Shown: positions 22,780 through 32,909 of the stretch, piece after piece
How the letters are laid out: every line of letters starts with the position of its first letter
Position numbering within the stretch: position 1 is the stretch's first letter
Source: Zygnema cylindricum
Taxonomy: Eukaryota; Streptophyta; Zygnematophyceae; Zygnematales; Zygnemataceae
Direction of reading: 5' to 3'
DNA: 64,000 nt
Assembly (NCBI GenBank): GCA_037447655.1
Contig: JBBHKE010001172.1
Coordinates: forward strand, 124,001-188,000
Program-made: the position numbers and the translations under genes
Notes under the pieces: model-generated
Seen by the model: only the letters and a program-made list of their open reading frames with translations
Told to the model about the DNA's origin: nothing
The model's database searches: none

Positions 22780-25380
22780 TCCAAGAGAGGGTCACTCTAA
22801 GTCAAAACTTTCTCTTCCTCAGCAATGTCAGGCTGAACCGGAGTTCGGTTAGAAGGATCTCAATCTAATTCATTTTCGAATTCAATTCTAACTCTAACGG
22901 GTTTAGTGTATTTGAAGTGATCTATCGACTTCCCTTCATCCATGACTACCAAAAGTTTTACTAGAATGATGTCTTCTCTTCCGAGATCATAAACTCTATA
23001 TCCCTTTACATTTTCATCATACCCAAGTAGGTATCCCGGCTTTCCCCTTGCATCTAACTTCCGATCAGATTTTTTTGTGTTTAGACTAATAACTTGACTT
23101 CTAAACACCTTTAAGAGAGAAATATTAGGTTTTCTCTTGGTCTATCTTTCATAAGGTGTTTGTCCTTTTACCGTCGAGGTAGGGACTCTAATTTTGAGAT
23201 AGTTAGCACAATTTATAGCTTCTGTCCAAAAACTTTTTCTTATCTTTTTATTTGACAACATACTACGGGCACTATCACTTAATGTCCGATTTAGTCTTTT
23301 GGCTACACCGTTTTGTTCGGGGTTTTTTGGGACGGTCTTTTGATGTTGAACCCTTTTTTATTTAAAAAAATCCTCAAACTCATTAGAAGTGTATTCCCCC
23401 CCATTATCACTCCTCACTCTCTTTATATTGTCTTATGAAGATTTTCACTCCATGCTTTATACTTTTTAAAATAAGCCGAAGCCTCATATTTACTTTCCAA
23501 AAACTATCCTCTAGAGTATGTAGACCAATCATCAGTGATAGTAAGCATAAATCTTTTTCCTCCAAGTGATGGCACTTTGGTCGGTCCCCATACATCAGTA
23601 TGAACTAGATCTAAGGCCTTTTCACCCTTGTATGTTGCGGTTTTTGGAAAAAGCAATATGTGGACCTTACCTTCAGCACATTTGCTACAATCATCTAAAG
23701 TCTCATTGTCTCTAAATTGTATTCCCTCAACTACACCCATTATCTTCATTTCTTTCAACCTATCTAGATGCACATGTCGCAATCTTTTATGCCACATCAT
23801 CAAATCACTTACACCAGCATAGTAAACTCTCGTCTTTCAATAACTCAAATTAGCCTAAATTTTCCATAGCTACCCTTTTCAGCTGTGAAGTATACTTCAT
23901 TTTCATAGCTAGCAACAAAGACTCCTTTCTTAGTACTAATCTCAAAACTCTTATCATCTAAGACCGACGTAGAGATAAGATTCTTGTTCAACTGTGGAAT
24001 AAAAAAAACATCGGAGAATGTGATTATAGATATCTTTCCATCAACTCTGACTCTCAAATCCAGAGATCCCACTAAATTAGTGGTTTCTCCCATCCCCATA
24101 CTCTATCTCTACGGTAAAGATTTTTCTCATTTTGGTAAACAGTAGTTTTTCTCTACACATATGCATAGGGCTCCAGAATCAATTATCCATCCTTCTTCAC
24201 GAGCTTCTCTTACTCCTTCGAATGCACACTTTTGCCTCCAAGGAATCTCCGGCTCACCATTCACCTCTCAGCTCCTCGTTGAGGAGAAGTTTTTCATCGT
24301 CCTCAACAAAATCCTCTCCCTTGACTTGTGTTGCCACAAATGCCTTTTTTTTCTTTGCAGCTGGTTTGCCGATCTTTTCCTCCTTCAATCTCATCCTGTC
24401 AGTTTATTAACCTCTACCATGTAGTGTCCTAGCTTCTTTCAAAAGTGGCAAAGCCCCATCGGAGGCCACGGTCCAGATCCGTCATGGAATCCTCTTCCTC
24501 CTCAACCAAAGTTTCTATAAGGTTTATTGGAATCCTTATTCCCCCAGTTAGTTATATCACCCAATGCTTCAACACTCTTTCCTCCTATCTAAATCTCAAT
24601 TATGCTTTCCCGAACCAAAATCATCCGCACAACAAAGTTCCAGATCCATCAATGATCTGGCAAATCCATCTACTACGTTACGGACTATTAATTGCCTCCG
24701 AGTGGGTTCGCTCAAATGTGACAGCTTGGTTACCTTATTATTTACTTGTGTCTCTTTTTTTTTCTTTTGTGAGGGATTAAGTGAGAAATTGAGTACAAAA
24801 AAAACTTCGGTTCTAATATAAATGTGTATTGGCCGATGCGATCTGAAAATGTGTTTTATATGTAATTAATGGTGAATGTTTCCGCTGTGGCATTAATTTT
24901 AATCTTAGTGGATAGTAGTGATCTTTACAGTAGCGCTCTTGTAAATGTTGACAAGAGCCTCTCAAAACTTATCCGCCCTGTCCACATGAAGATGAGGTGT
25001 AGCCACCGCTTGAGTTAGACGCCCGAGAATAAAATGAGTCACCACAGTATTGATGAAATCCCATATTTCACTGTCATTTGCCTCGGTTTTCTGAATATCT
25101 CCTACCGGAACAGATCCAGTAGCCATCGGTGTGAGTTTCTCCTTCCCCTTCTCCTTCCCTGTGTTTGACACGATGCTTTCTCCAACATCCTCTACCACCT
25201 CAACCTCTGCGGACCAGCCTGTGAATCGAGATCCTCCAAACCCTGGTGGAACTCCCAATTTTGCAGATGGCCGACGCACACGACCACTCACAGTGCCTCA
25301 TAGCCGTTTTTCAAACAATACACCCCTCATCATGGTTTACCAATAAATGAACATTGTTCCATTGAAAATGGGCACCCTAG
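22780..25380 (-). pseudogene. Broken Copia-3 gag-protease-integrase
   Basis: In minus-strand order: a Gag start (about 25380-24962) with RLTQAVATPHLHVDRADKF followed by a TGA where Copia-like Gag has Trp; a disrupted zinc knuckle near 24440; a protease region with WIIDSGA near 24190; a pre-integrase and integrase finger region (about 23800-23500) with WHKRLRHVH and CSKCAEGK; and an integrase tail near 23100-22860. Intervening frames are closed by stops. About 170 bases of unrelated sequence separate the first Gag piece from the rest. The closest relative in the window is Copia-1. Confidence 0.75.
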
Positions 25381-25397
25381 AGGGTGGGCCCATAACT

Positions 25398-26501
25398 TGT
25401 AATTCTGTGACCTTCATAGGTATACAGAATGTCGAACTTATATAAAGCCTCTAGGATAATACATGCACCTTTGACTTTGGTAATGAATAAATACCACCCT
25501 GGCACGCGAAATCTTTGACCGACTACACCCTAATAAAGCTTGGACTCCTCCGAGTCCGTTGAAAAAAGAATCACTGAAATCGCTCACCTAAGCATTAGGT
25601 TATGGTTGCTCAAACACAACACATTTATACAAATTGCCTCTAGGAGAGAGCACTTTCAAAAATTTGTCTAAGGCCTAAGAACCTACTCACAACTCTTCTA
25701 GACCAATCAAATTGCATCACACTACATAATATAGATAGAAATTATGATAGCCGCTGTACTTTATGAACGGAAAAATAATGCATCACTCTAGGTCTGCCAC
25801 GTGACAAGTAAGTCGTCCTCGTTATGTCTTTTTCTTCTCCGGTATCCAATAGGATTATGCCACTTGTCACTTTCCTTCATTTTGACGAAGTACAGCTAAA
25901 TAGTAATCCGCATTCCAGCACGTTGTTTGCAAATTCTGCGATTGATGTCGACCGTTCGATCTTGACGGCGCGTCGAATGTTGTTGACCGTTGAAATTCTT
26001 ACCGTGTTGACTGTTGAATTTCAACGGTCGTCGTCCGGTGTTGACCGATGAAATTCTCGATCCTGTGCAAACTGGTCGATCAAAAATGACATTTAATTTC
26101 CTCCGTTGAAGTTATATGTCGTTTCGTTTATTTCGTGCGGTATAGTATTTTTTACTCTACTATAATTTCCATGTCCAATAAGCTTTATTTAGCCGTTAAA
26201 TGAATTGTGTCGCCGCGGCACTTTTCAATTATTTATCAAATAAATTAGGTGCATCGAGTCTTTAATACCTACCGGATATTGAGGAGAATTGTTCTGTAAG
26301 ACTAACATCCGGGAGGTCACAAGGTCAAATCATGTCCTTGGCACCCTAACTTTTGTAAGAGCCTTGTCTTTTGTTCGTCTTCTTATCTGCCTGAGGCAGC
26401 ATGGCTGCCTACCAGTTCTTAGTGACTACAACAAGTATGAGAACTACAAAATGACCATAGACCAACTAAGAATATATATAATAAAGTAACATTTTTCAAC
26501 A
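25398..26501 (-). repeat. Copia-3 5' LTR
   Basis: 1104 bp, bounded by TTGTAATTCTGTG on the inner side and TTTTTCAACA on the outer side, as in the Copia-1 LTR but strongly diverged. No partner LTR is in the window. Confidence 0.65.
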
Positions 26502-26510
26502 ACCAACATT

Positions 26511-26772
26511 GTGGCAACTCATTTTATTCTCAAGCGTCTCACTCAAGCAGTCGCTACACCTCACTTTCATGTGGACAAGGCGGCCGAGTTGTGGGAGGCT
26601 CTTGTAAACATTTTCAAGAGTGGTATGATTCAACAGCAGAAGCAGGCATATCAGAAGGTACAAACATACGTTTTCAAAGGAGGAAAGATGTTAGACCTTT
26701 GTAATAAATTGGTCGGGTTATTTATGGAGTTGGAGAGTGCACGGGACGAAGACGACAACTTAGTATGGTGAG
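26511..26772 (+). pseudogene. Copia gag fragment, plus strand
   Basis: Encodes THFILKRLTQAVATPHFHVD and onwards through FKGGKMLDLCNKLVGLFMEL, the same Gag segment as in Copia-1 and Copia-3 but in opposite orientation. It begins ten bases outside the Copia-3 LTR, so Copia-3 probably inserted into an older Copia copy. Confidence 0.7.
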
Positions 26773-27044
26773 AACTTTTACAAATGTTCTCGGAGGGTGT
26801 TGAGCCGGCGGAACAGGTGTACTTTCACTCCACATCGCTGACGAACTCACTCTGCGAACTCTTATTTTACTCAACGGTGTTACAACCAACAACTTTTTAC
26901 AATGAAATAATATATATAAGAATCAACCAGATACCAGTAAAACATCAAGAGTATGAACAACATCAGTGATTCTTGACCATCCGTCGGTACGACGGAGTCC
27001 GTCTATTCTTCTGCTTGTTTTCTGTTCCGAGAATGTTTTCAATC
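26773..27044. other. Flank before assembly gap, nothing recognised
   Basis: No gene or repeat seen. The sequence runs into the N gap. Confidence 0.4.
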
Positions 27045-27054
27045 NNNNNNNNNN
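27045..27054. other. Assembly gap (10 N)
   Basis: Ten unknown bases; the true size is unknown. The gap falls at the edge of the first duplication unit, where exons 2-3 of the first secreted-protein gene would be expected. Confidence 1.
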
Positions 27055-27384
27055 TGGAAACGGCGGATGACGTACGGATAAATTTCTGGCGTTTAGCTGG
27101 AGAAACGGTAGTCGAAAACCAGAGAAGGAGAGAGGAGAGAGGAGAGAGTGAGAGTGAAGCGGAGAAGGAGGAGAAGGAGGAGGTGAAAGAGGAGAGGGAT
27201 GTGGACGAGGAGGGGGGGAGAAAGGAGGAGGAGGAGGTCTTGAAGCTGGAGGAGAAGGGCGAGGAGGAGGAGGACGCTTTGTTGTGGGAGGGGGACTGGT
27301 TTGCAAAATATTTCGAGAGGAAGATTGTACGGCCACTAAGGAGGAGAAGGAGAGGACAAGGAATAGGATGATATGTTGCGCCAT
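27055..27384 (-). pseudogene. Secreted proline-rich protein gene, copy 1, truncated
   Basis: Exon 1 matches exon 1 of the intact copy at 38764-39013: a signal peptide (QHIILFLVLSFSSLVAVQS) and a Pro-rich stretch. Similarity ends at about 27165. Instead of the splice donor seen in copy 2, the sequence continues into unrelated DNA that includes material resembling the gene's own upstream region, and then the N gap. Exons 2 and 3 are not present in the window, so I regard it as a broken copy, unless the gap hides a rearrangement. Confidence 0.65.
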
Positions 27385-29619
27385 GGTTGGATTAGATAGT
27401 TAGATAGTGTTTACTGAAACACTGATCGAGAAGGAGAAAGCGGCGAAGTGAGAGTGAGAGAGGAGAGAGGAGAGAGGAAGAGACCAAAAGCTGATGGCAA
27501 AGAGGTCGATTTGCGGTCTTTAAATAGGCATGCAGTAGGCGGCAAAGGTGTCTGGAAAAGTACAAAGCTTGGGTACAAATTGTACGGAATTGTTCGGCGT
27601 CGACTGGTCGGCGAAACCGTTTCGTACCTTCCAAACCTTTGGTACTAATTTGTACGTACTTTTACAATATTTTATGTTCGAAATTTTATGGTCGGCGAAA
27701 CCGTTTCGTATCGCCCTCCGCCGTTTAAAAGCTCTAAAGGTACGGTACGGACTAAGTGAACCGTACCAGTCCATCGGCTCCCCATTTCATGTGTGTAAGC
27801 GCCGCTTCTCTAGTTCGCCTAAAGTGGTCCGAACTTCCGATGTTTCGAAGTGATGCGACATATGTCACGGTGTCTGTTCGCTTGCACCGATTATGTTCTG
27901 TATATCGACGATGCCATGTTGCCCACGTGGCGATGAGCCACAATACACCTTATTTCCAGTGTGGCTATATATATCCGTACCCGTACAGGAAATGAGCGTA
28001 TCTTGTCCCAGTCGCCCGCGTGCTTGTGCTGGATGTGTACGACAGGCTTGCATGCATACGGTTTGGATTTTGAAACGTCGAATAATGAAACATACTATTG
28101 ATCGCCGATGATGACCGAAAAGAAAATGAAGCCCATGTTGATCAAATGCATCACTAAACGTGACGACACTTCCATTTGGTGACTGCTTTGTGGAGAATTA
28201 ATTGTACCGCAGTATACTATACGGCTTTGCAGTACAGTTTTATTTAAAGAAAACAAATTTTAGAATTTTTGCATAATTTTTTGCAGTAATGATGCTGCGT
28301 GTACAAGAGAGCAACTTTAGCATATCAAAATTGTAGGTGTGGAACAAAAAAGAATTTGCACACCAGCACAGACGGACGTTTTAACAGTCACATAAGGTCG
28401 ATGACTCAGCGGTAAACAGTGGTAAGCACTTTTTTGATTTGATTCCTTTCTGCATGTAGCTCTCTTCAGTACACGTTTGCGACTCTATTTTGACCTAATT
28501 TTCTGTTTTGCATGTACGCTTCGTTTACTACAACAGTGATTTCTGAAAACGTACACAGAGAAACATTTCATTGGTTTTGGATGTGCTGGATGGCTATTGC
28601 GACGACAGAAATATCCAGTCTCAATGTCCGGAGTTAAGGAATTCACACGTGTCCATGTTCTGAGTTGTAAATAGTATGGAGAGAATGGACAATACGTGGA
28701 AAAAGAAGAGCATTTAAAAAATGCTTTGTTATAAGAGCAATGCTTGACATGGGCGGTTTCACTCTTTTTCCGAGTTACCAGAAGACCTAAGGTTAGTAAA
28801 GAAGTTCACTTTGCTAGTGACTATTGTTGCGGTTTTCTGGAGCAACTCGAAGGTTCGTTGAGACGGGAAAATGTTTGGTTTTTGTTTTTCCTTTTTGTTT
28901 CTTTGCTTTGGTTTTTGTTTTTCCTTTTTGTTTCTTTGCGAGTTACTCAGTTAATGTTTGTTTGTACAAGCATAAACATAAAAATAATTTTGCTATTTTT
29001 TGCGCAAAATTGAGCAGAAGGATATTTGGAGTCCGCATACATGGACTCACAAATATAATCTTTCGGTTATGTGTCGTCAAACTAGTTTTGTTTGAAGCCA
29101 TGGAAACTAATGCATTAGCATCCACTATTACACCGGTACTGTAATCAGTTTGGGTGACGCAATAGTTTGGATGTCAAATTTAATGATCCACGCCATTTGA
29201 TGTACACAGGTGGGCTACGATTGTGTGTTTGGTCCACTTATTTTTTCATCATTAACTATGTGCTCCTCAGCAAGATTCTGCCACAAAAATGAGGCCATAT
29301 AGTTACTATTGTCCAATATCTTATCTTATTAATTATAAGATTAATAGATATTAATCTTATAAGATAATAAATAATAAATATACAATATATAACTATTATA
29401 TAATATATATTACAATACCTTATAATAGGAATTCTTCGATTACGGGCCAGTATCGCCTGTGATCACGTACATATAATTACCCTATTAGTGAGCTATTCAG
29501 TGAACTTGACATGTTTTTTCCTTCGATTTCTAACTTCTCATTGCTTAATATCTCCTGTTTTTTCTTTTCTCTCCCTCTCTTTTTTTTTTCCACTTCCTAG
29601 ACTTGATTCATTAGCAATT
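27385..29619. other. Divergent promoter and intergenic region, unit 1
   Basis: Lies between the two head-to-head genes. It contains a TATA-like TATTTAAA (minus, 27519-27526), two copies of an imperfect palindrome GTCGGCGAAACCGTTTCGTA (27607-27626 and 27691-27710), and an AT-rich hairpin near 29336-29366. The small frames here have no conserved domain. Confidence 0.5.
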
Positions 29620-29701
29620 ATGGCCTTCAATGAAGATGAGGTCAACCTACAACCAGGACTTTGTGCGACCGTTTGGGGGCAGCAAGATTTGAAGAAGCAA
29701 T

Positions 29702-29950
29702 TGTTGGAGGAATGTCCACTTCGGACTCCACACGTGTGTATTGCAATAAATGTTCGTTACGCCAGTGCGCCGTTCATTGCCGTAAAATTCGGTTTCAGGC
29801 GCTTGCATGCACAATCGGCCGGGTAGCTCAGTTGGTAGAGCTAGTGTATGTCTAACACAAGGTCCCGGGTTCGATCCCCGGCTTGGCCATTTAACCAAAG
29901 TTTTCACTTTGGCGCCCATGCGATATGTTGAATATCGCCCATCCTCAATA
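29702..29950 (+). repeat. TRIM-A 5' LTR
   Basis: 249 bp carrying the tRNA-like segment 29817-29888, followed by a CCAAAG/CTTTGG hairpin whose loop holds a TTTT run (29901-29904) that could stop Pol III. Confidence 0.9.
29817..29888 (+). tRNA. tRNA-like cloverleaf (Asp GTC-like) inside TRIM-A 5' LTR
   Basis: A 72-base segment with canonical spacing: acceptor GGCCGGG/CTTGGCC (7 pairs with two G-U), D-arm GCTC/GAGC, anticodon stem AGTGT/ACACA (4 of 5), loop ATGTCTA (formal anticodon GTC), variable loop of 5, T-arm CCGGG/CCCGG with loop TTCGATC. The A box TAGCTCAGTTGG and B box GGTTCGATCCC match Pol III consensus. Position 37 is a pyrimidine and the body does not resemble a plant tRNA-Asp, so I read it as an LTR-borne tRNA-like module. 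A tRNA finder would probably report it as a tRNA or pseudo-tRNA. Confidence 0.7.
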
Positions 29951-29962
29951 TGGTATCGGAGC
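29951..29962 (+). promoter_or_regulatory. TRIM-A primer-binding site
   Basis: TGGTATCGGAGC is adjacent to the LTR end. It matches the plant tRNA-iMet 3'-end site TGGTATCAGAGC except for one base. Confidence 0.85.
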
Positions 29963-30011
29963 TAGGGGGCGTTGGCGATCCACACGAGATGGAGTACATC
30001 GTGAGGGGGCG

Positions 30012-30260
30012 TGTTGGAGGAATGTCCAATTCGGACTCCACACGTGTGTATCGCAGTAAATGCTGGGTACGCCAATGCCCTCTTCATTGCCGTAAAATTC
30101 GGTTTCAGGCCCTTGCATGCACAATCGGCCGGGTAGCTCAGTTGGTAGAGCTAGTGTATGTCTAACACAAGGTCTCGGGTTCGATCCCCGGCTAGGCCAT
30201 TTAACCAAAGTTTTCACTTTGGCGCCCATGCGATATGTTGAATATTGACGATCCCCAATA
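30012..30260 (+). repeat. TRIM-A 3' LTR
   Basis: 249 bp partner with the tRNA-like segment 30117-30188. About 17 differences from the 5' LTR, clustered outside the tRNA-like segment. Confidence 0.9.
30117..30188 (+). tRNA. tRNA-like cloverleaf inside TRIM-A 3' LTR
   Basis: Second copy of 29817-29888. Two changes weaken it slightly: a C-to-T change in the T-stem (G-U pair) and a T-to-A change creating a mismatch in the acceptor stem. A and B boxes are intact. Confidence 0.6.
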
Positions 30261-31689
30261 GCAATTCCCAACATTGGAGGATAATATTTTTGCAGATGTG
30301 GTTGTGATAGGAGGTGGAAGTGCTGGACGTAGTGTCGCATACAATCTCGTGAAAGCTGGGGTACTGGAAGCAAAACACATTGGTGAGAGTTTTTGACATT
30401 GTTGAGAGTTTTTGTTGGATATACACCTTCTATCGTTATTAGTGACAGGAGATTATTAGTGTTAACACTTTTTTACAAAGTGAGGGAGGGTCTTTGTGCA
30501 GTCAACCCTGACGGTGGTGGATAGTTGAGTGACTGAAATAGTACGACACCTTCTATCGTTATTAGTCAGTGAATTTCTAGCTTTTTACACTTTACTTGAG
30601 TTAACCATATTAAAGCATGTTTAGCCGGGTGACTCATCATGAGCCACTCTAAAAAGTGTTAAGAACACTGACTTATAATTTTGTGTTGGAAAACACTCGC
30701 TCGCGTTAGAGTGATTAACTCTCTGCTGCTTTTCATATTTCTACATTTTTGTCGATTCATCCACCTTAGGACAACATTTTTTTTTCACAGCTTGATCAAA
30801 TTTATTTGGTCGTATTTTTCATGAGCCTATAACCGAGTGAGAATACTGTGTAATCCGTTCCGCGCTGTCTCTGCTTTGAAAACATGATTGCAAACATGAT
30901 TGCAGGATATGGCCAGACATGAATGAAAACATGATTGCAAACATGATTGCAGGATATGGCCAGGCATGAAGGACGACATGACATTTAAGACCTTAGAATG
31001 ATGATTTATATTACACTTTGGAACAGATGTTTGGGAAAGGCAAAGCCATGGTGGTTGATGATAGTTATCGGAAGTCGATTAATTAGATTAAAGACATGGC
31101 GAAGGAGGAAGAGATTTGAGTTCAAATTGAAGCGTGTGAATGGTTACTTATTTCCTCATGACGACAATAAGGAGACAATTCGAAAGCTTGTTAAAGTGCA
31201 CTTATTCCTACCAAATTTTGAGAGGATGTGACTCTATTGCATGAGAGCAATGATGTATCCTGCATTGGATTAATCTTTTTGTTTAATTTCCTATGTGCTT
31301 GTTTTTTCCAATTAGGAATATGAGGCCAGCAAACGCATACGCATGGGATTTGCTGACACTTCTATCGTTGACCTAAAAGGTGACCCATCTATGGGCACTA
31401 TTCTGAATGCGATAGAATGGCCTAATACGGGGGAGAGCTTCACCCAATCAAGTGTGCCTCTTTGACTAAGTCAAACCACATAGGTTTCTTGCCCCGCTCG
31501 GTCATGGTGTACCGTTATGTCAGTTACCGAAAATAGCAACTGAAATAGCTTGCCCCTTTTTTCTAATCACTGAAAAAATTGAAGGGAAATCTGCTCAATT
31601 TCTTTGTTTTACTTTTTCCCGTTTCAATGCCTAAAATCGGCCACAAAGTAATTGGATTTGCGTCTGATAATTAACGCATAAATGTGCAC

Positions 31690-32909
31690 AATGTCATGTC
31701 GTAAGACGTCGGTAGGTATGGTGATTAAATCGTGTACTAATTGAGGTTTTAGTGACATGACAGGTACATATACGAGAGTACAACTAGAGATTCGTACGGG
31801 ACAAAGGTCAAAATATACTCTCGTACGACACCACAGGAACACGATGTGAAATTAGCGTGGAACGGGACCACGCTACGGCATCGGACGTCAGGAATTCAAA
31901 CGGATACTAACCTGACAGGTGTCTGAAGTCATGAACCCTTGGAGGTTCATGCATCATTTTTCCTTCGCTTAGGGAGGGTTTTTATCCTCGAGGTGTAGAT
32001 GTAAGGCACTCTGAGGCGGCCACGCAGCGGTCGTCTCTTGAAACTGGCAGCGGTCGTCTCTTGAAACTGGCAGTGTTTTAACATAAAAACCTGCCTGCTC
32101 AGAGACATGTAGGAATTAGTGTAGCCGTACGGATTAGTGAGAGCATAGGATAAATGCCATTTGGCGAGATAGTAACTTTTGCAAATTAAGTACGGGAATC
32201 CAACATTGGAAGGTTGTCGTTTTTTGACAAGCATTATTCTCGGGATTTGTCAAACTCTACTGTTAGGGTTTCACCTAAATATTTAGTGACAGGCTAGTTT
32301 TAAAGTTAGGGTTTTTTTTCCTTTTTCAGACCCATGGTTTCATGCTAGTAATTGTCCTTGAGCTTCTCCTTTTCTTTGTATTAAGACCTTACCTAATCTA
32401 CCGGCGCAAGCCAGCCTGTAAGGTTTCCCTGTAAGGTTTCCCTCCTGACTGTGTTCTACTTGTCGTGGTGAACGAATTGTGTTGTGCGGATTTGGTGTTT
32501 TCTTGCTGTCAGAGAGGTGACTTGGCGGTCTGGTTTTAGTCCTGTCCGGCTTTGTGGGAATAGTGGCTATCTCGGCTCCTTCAACCGGTTAGGGAAGGGT
32601 TCAGGTCCGCTGGTTGGACTCCTGTAGGGAATATTAAAAGACTTCAGAGCCTAGTGGCTACTGTCGCAAATTGAATTCCATCCTTACTTACCTGCTCTTG
32701 TTTTGTCTTTTCTTCCCTTGCTAAGTCCATGTTTTCAGAATAATTTGCTTGTTTTTCGAGCAGATTCATTTATTATTTCTTGCAGTATATATGCTTTGTA
32801 CACCGATTGTGGTCACAAATACTGTACATATGTAATGGTCATTCATTTTCTGGTGTTTATCGGCGACCCACGCGGGATGTGATGCATGCCATTCACGGTT
32901 GTACTGTCA
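31690..32909. mobile_element. Unclassified 1220 bp insertion in unit 1
   Basis: Present only in duplication unit 1, in the intron between exons 3 and 4 of the oxidoreductase. It is flanked by TGCAC at 31685-31689 and 32910-32914; unit 2 has one TGCAC at 43068-43072, as expected for an empty site with a 5 bp target duplication. Ends read AATGTCATG and ACTGTCA, without clear TIRs. It contains a 24 bp duplication near 32024-32071 and a TATA-like stretch near 32785, and has no coding frame of note. It could be a solo LTR or a non-autonomous element; a deletion between short repeats in unit 2 is the alternative. Confidence 0.5.

Larger units (their letters stand above)
22690..26501 (-). mobile_element. 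Copia-3: truncated, decayed Copia element related to Copia-1
   Basis: The 5' LTR is at 25398-26501 (1104 bp); its inner start and outer end resemble those of Copia-1. The primer region AAGTTATGGGCCCACCC adjoins it. Gag, protease and integrase remain. Everything from the integrase C-terminus onward (RT, RNase H, 3' LTR) is missing left of about 22690. It is broken by many stops and frameshifts. Confidence 0.75.
29702..30260 (+). mobile_element. TRIM-A: complete miniature LTR retrotransposon with tRNA-like LTRs
   Basis: 559 bp with two LTRs of exactly 249 bp (29702-29950 and 30012-30260) around a 61 bp internal region, flanked by the target duplication GCAAT (29697-29701 and 30261-30265). The PBS TGGTATCGGAGC follows the first LTR directly; the purine-rich GTGAGGGGGCG precedes the second. 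LTRs start TGTTGGAGG and end CCTCAATA or CCCCAATA. They differ at about 17 positions. The element sits in exon 1 of the oxidoreductase copy 1; copy 2 has the uninterrupted site at about 41437-41445, which confirms both ends. There is no coding capacity, so it depends on enzymes of another element. Confidence 0.92.

Noticed and set aside
29817-30188. Two cellular tRNA-Asp genes in tandem
   Set aside because: Both copies sit at the same position in the two LTRs of one element, with atypical anticodon-loop bases. They are parts of the TRIM.
31947-32234. Gene within the 1220 bp insertion
   Set aside because: The 95-codon minus-strand frame has no recognisable domain and spans a 24 bp tandem duplication.
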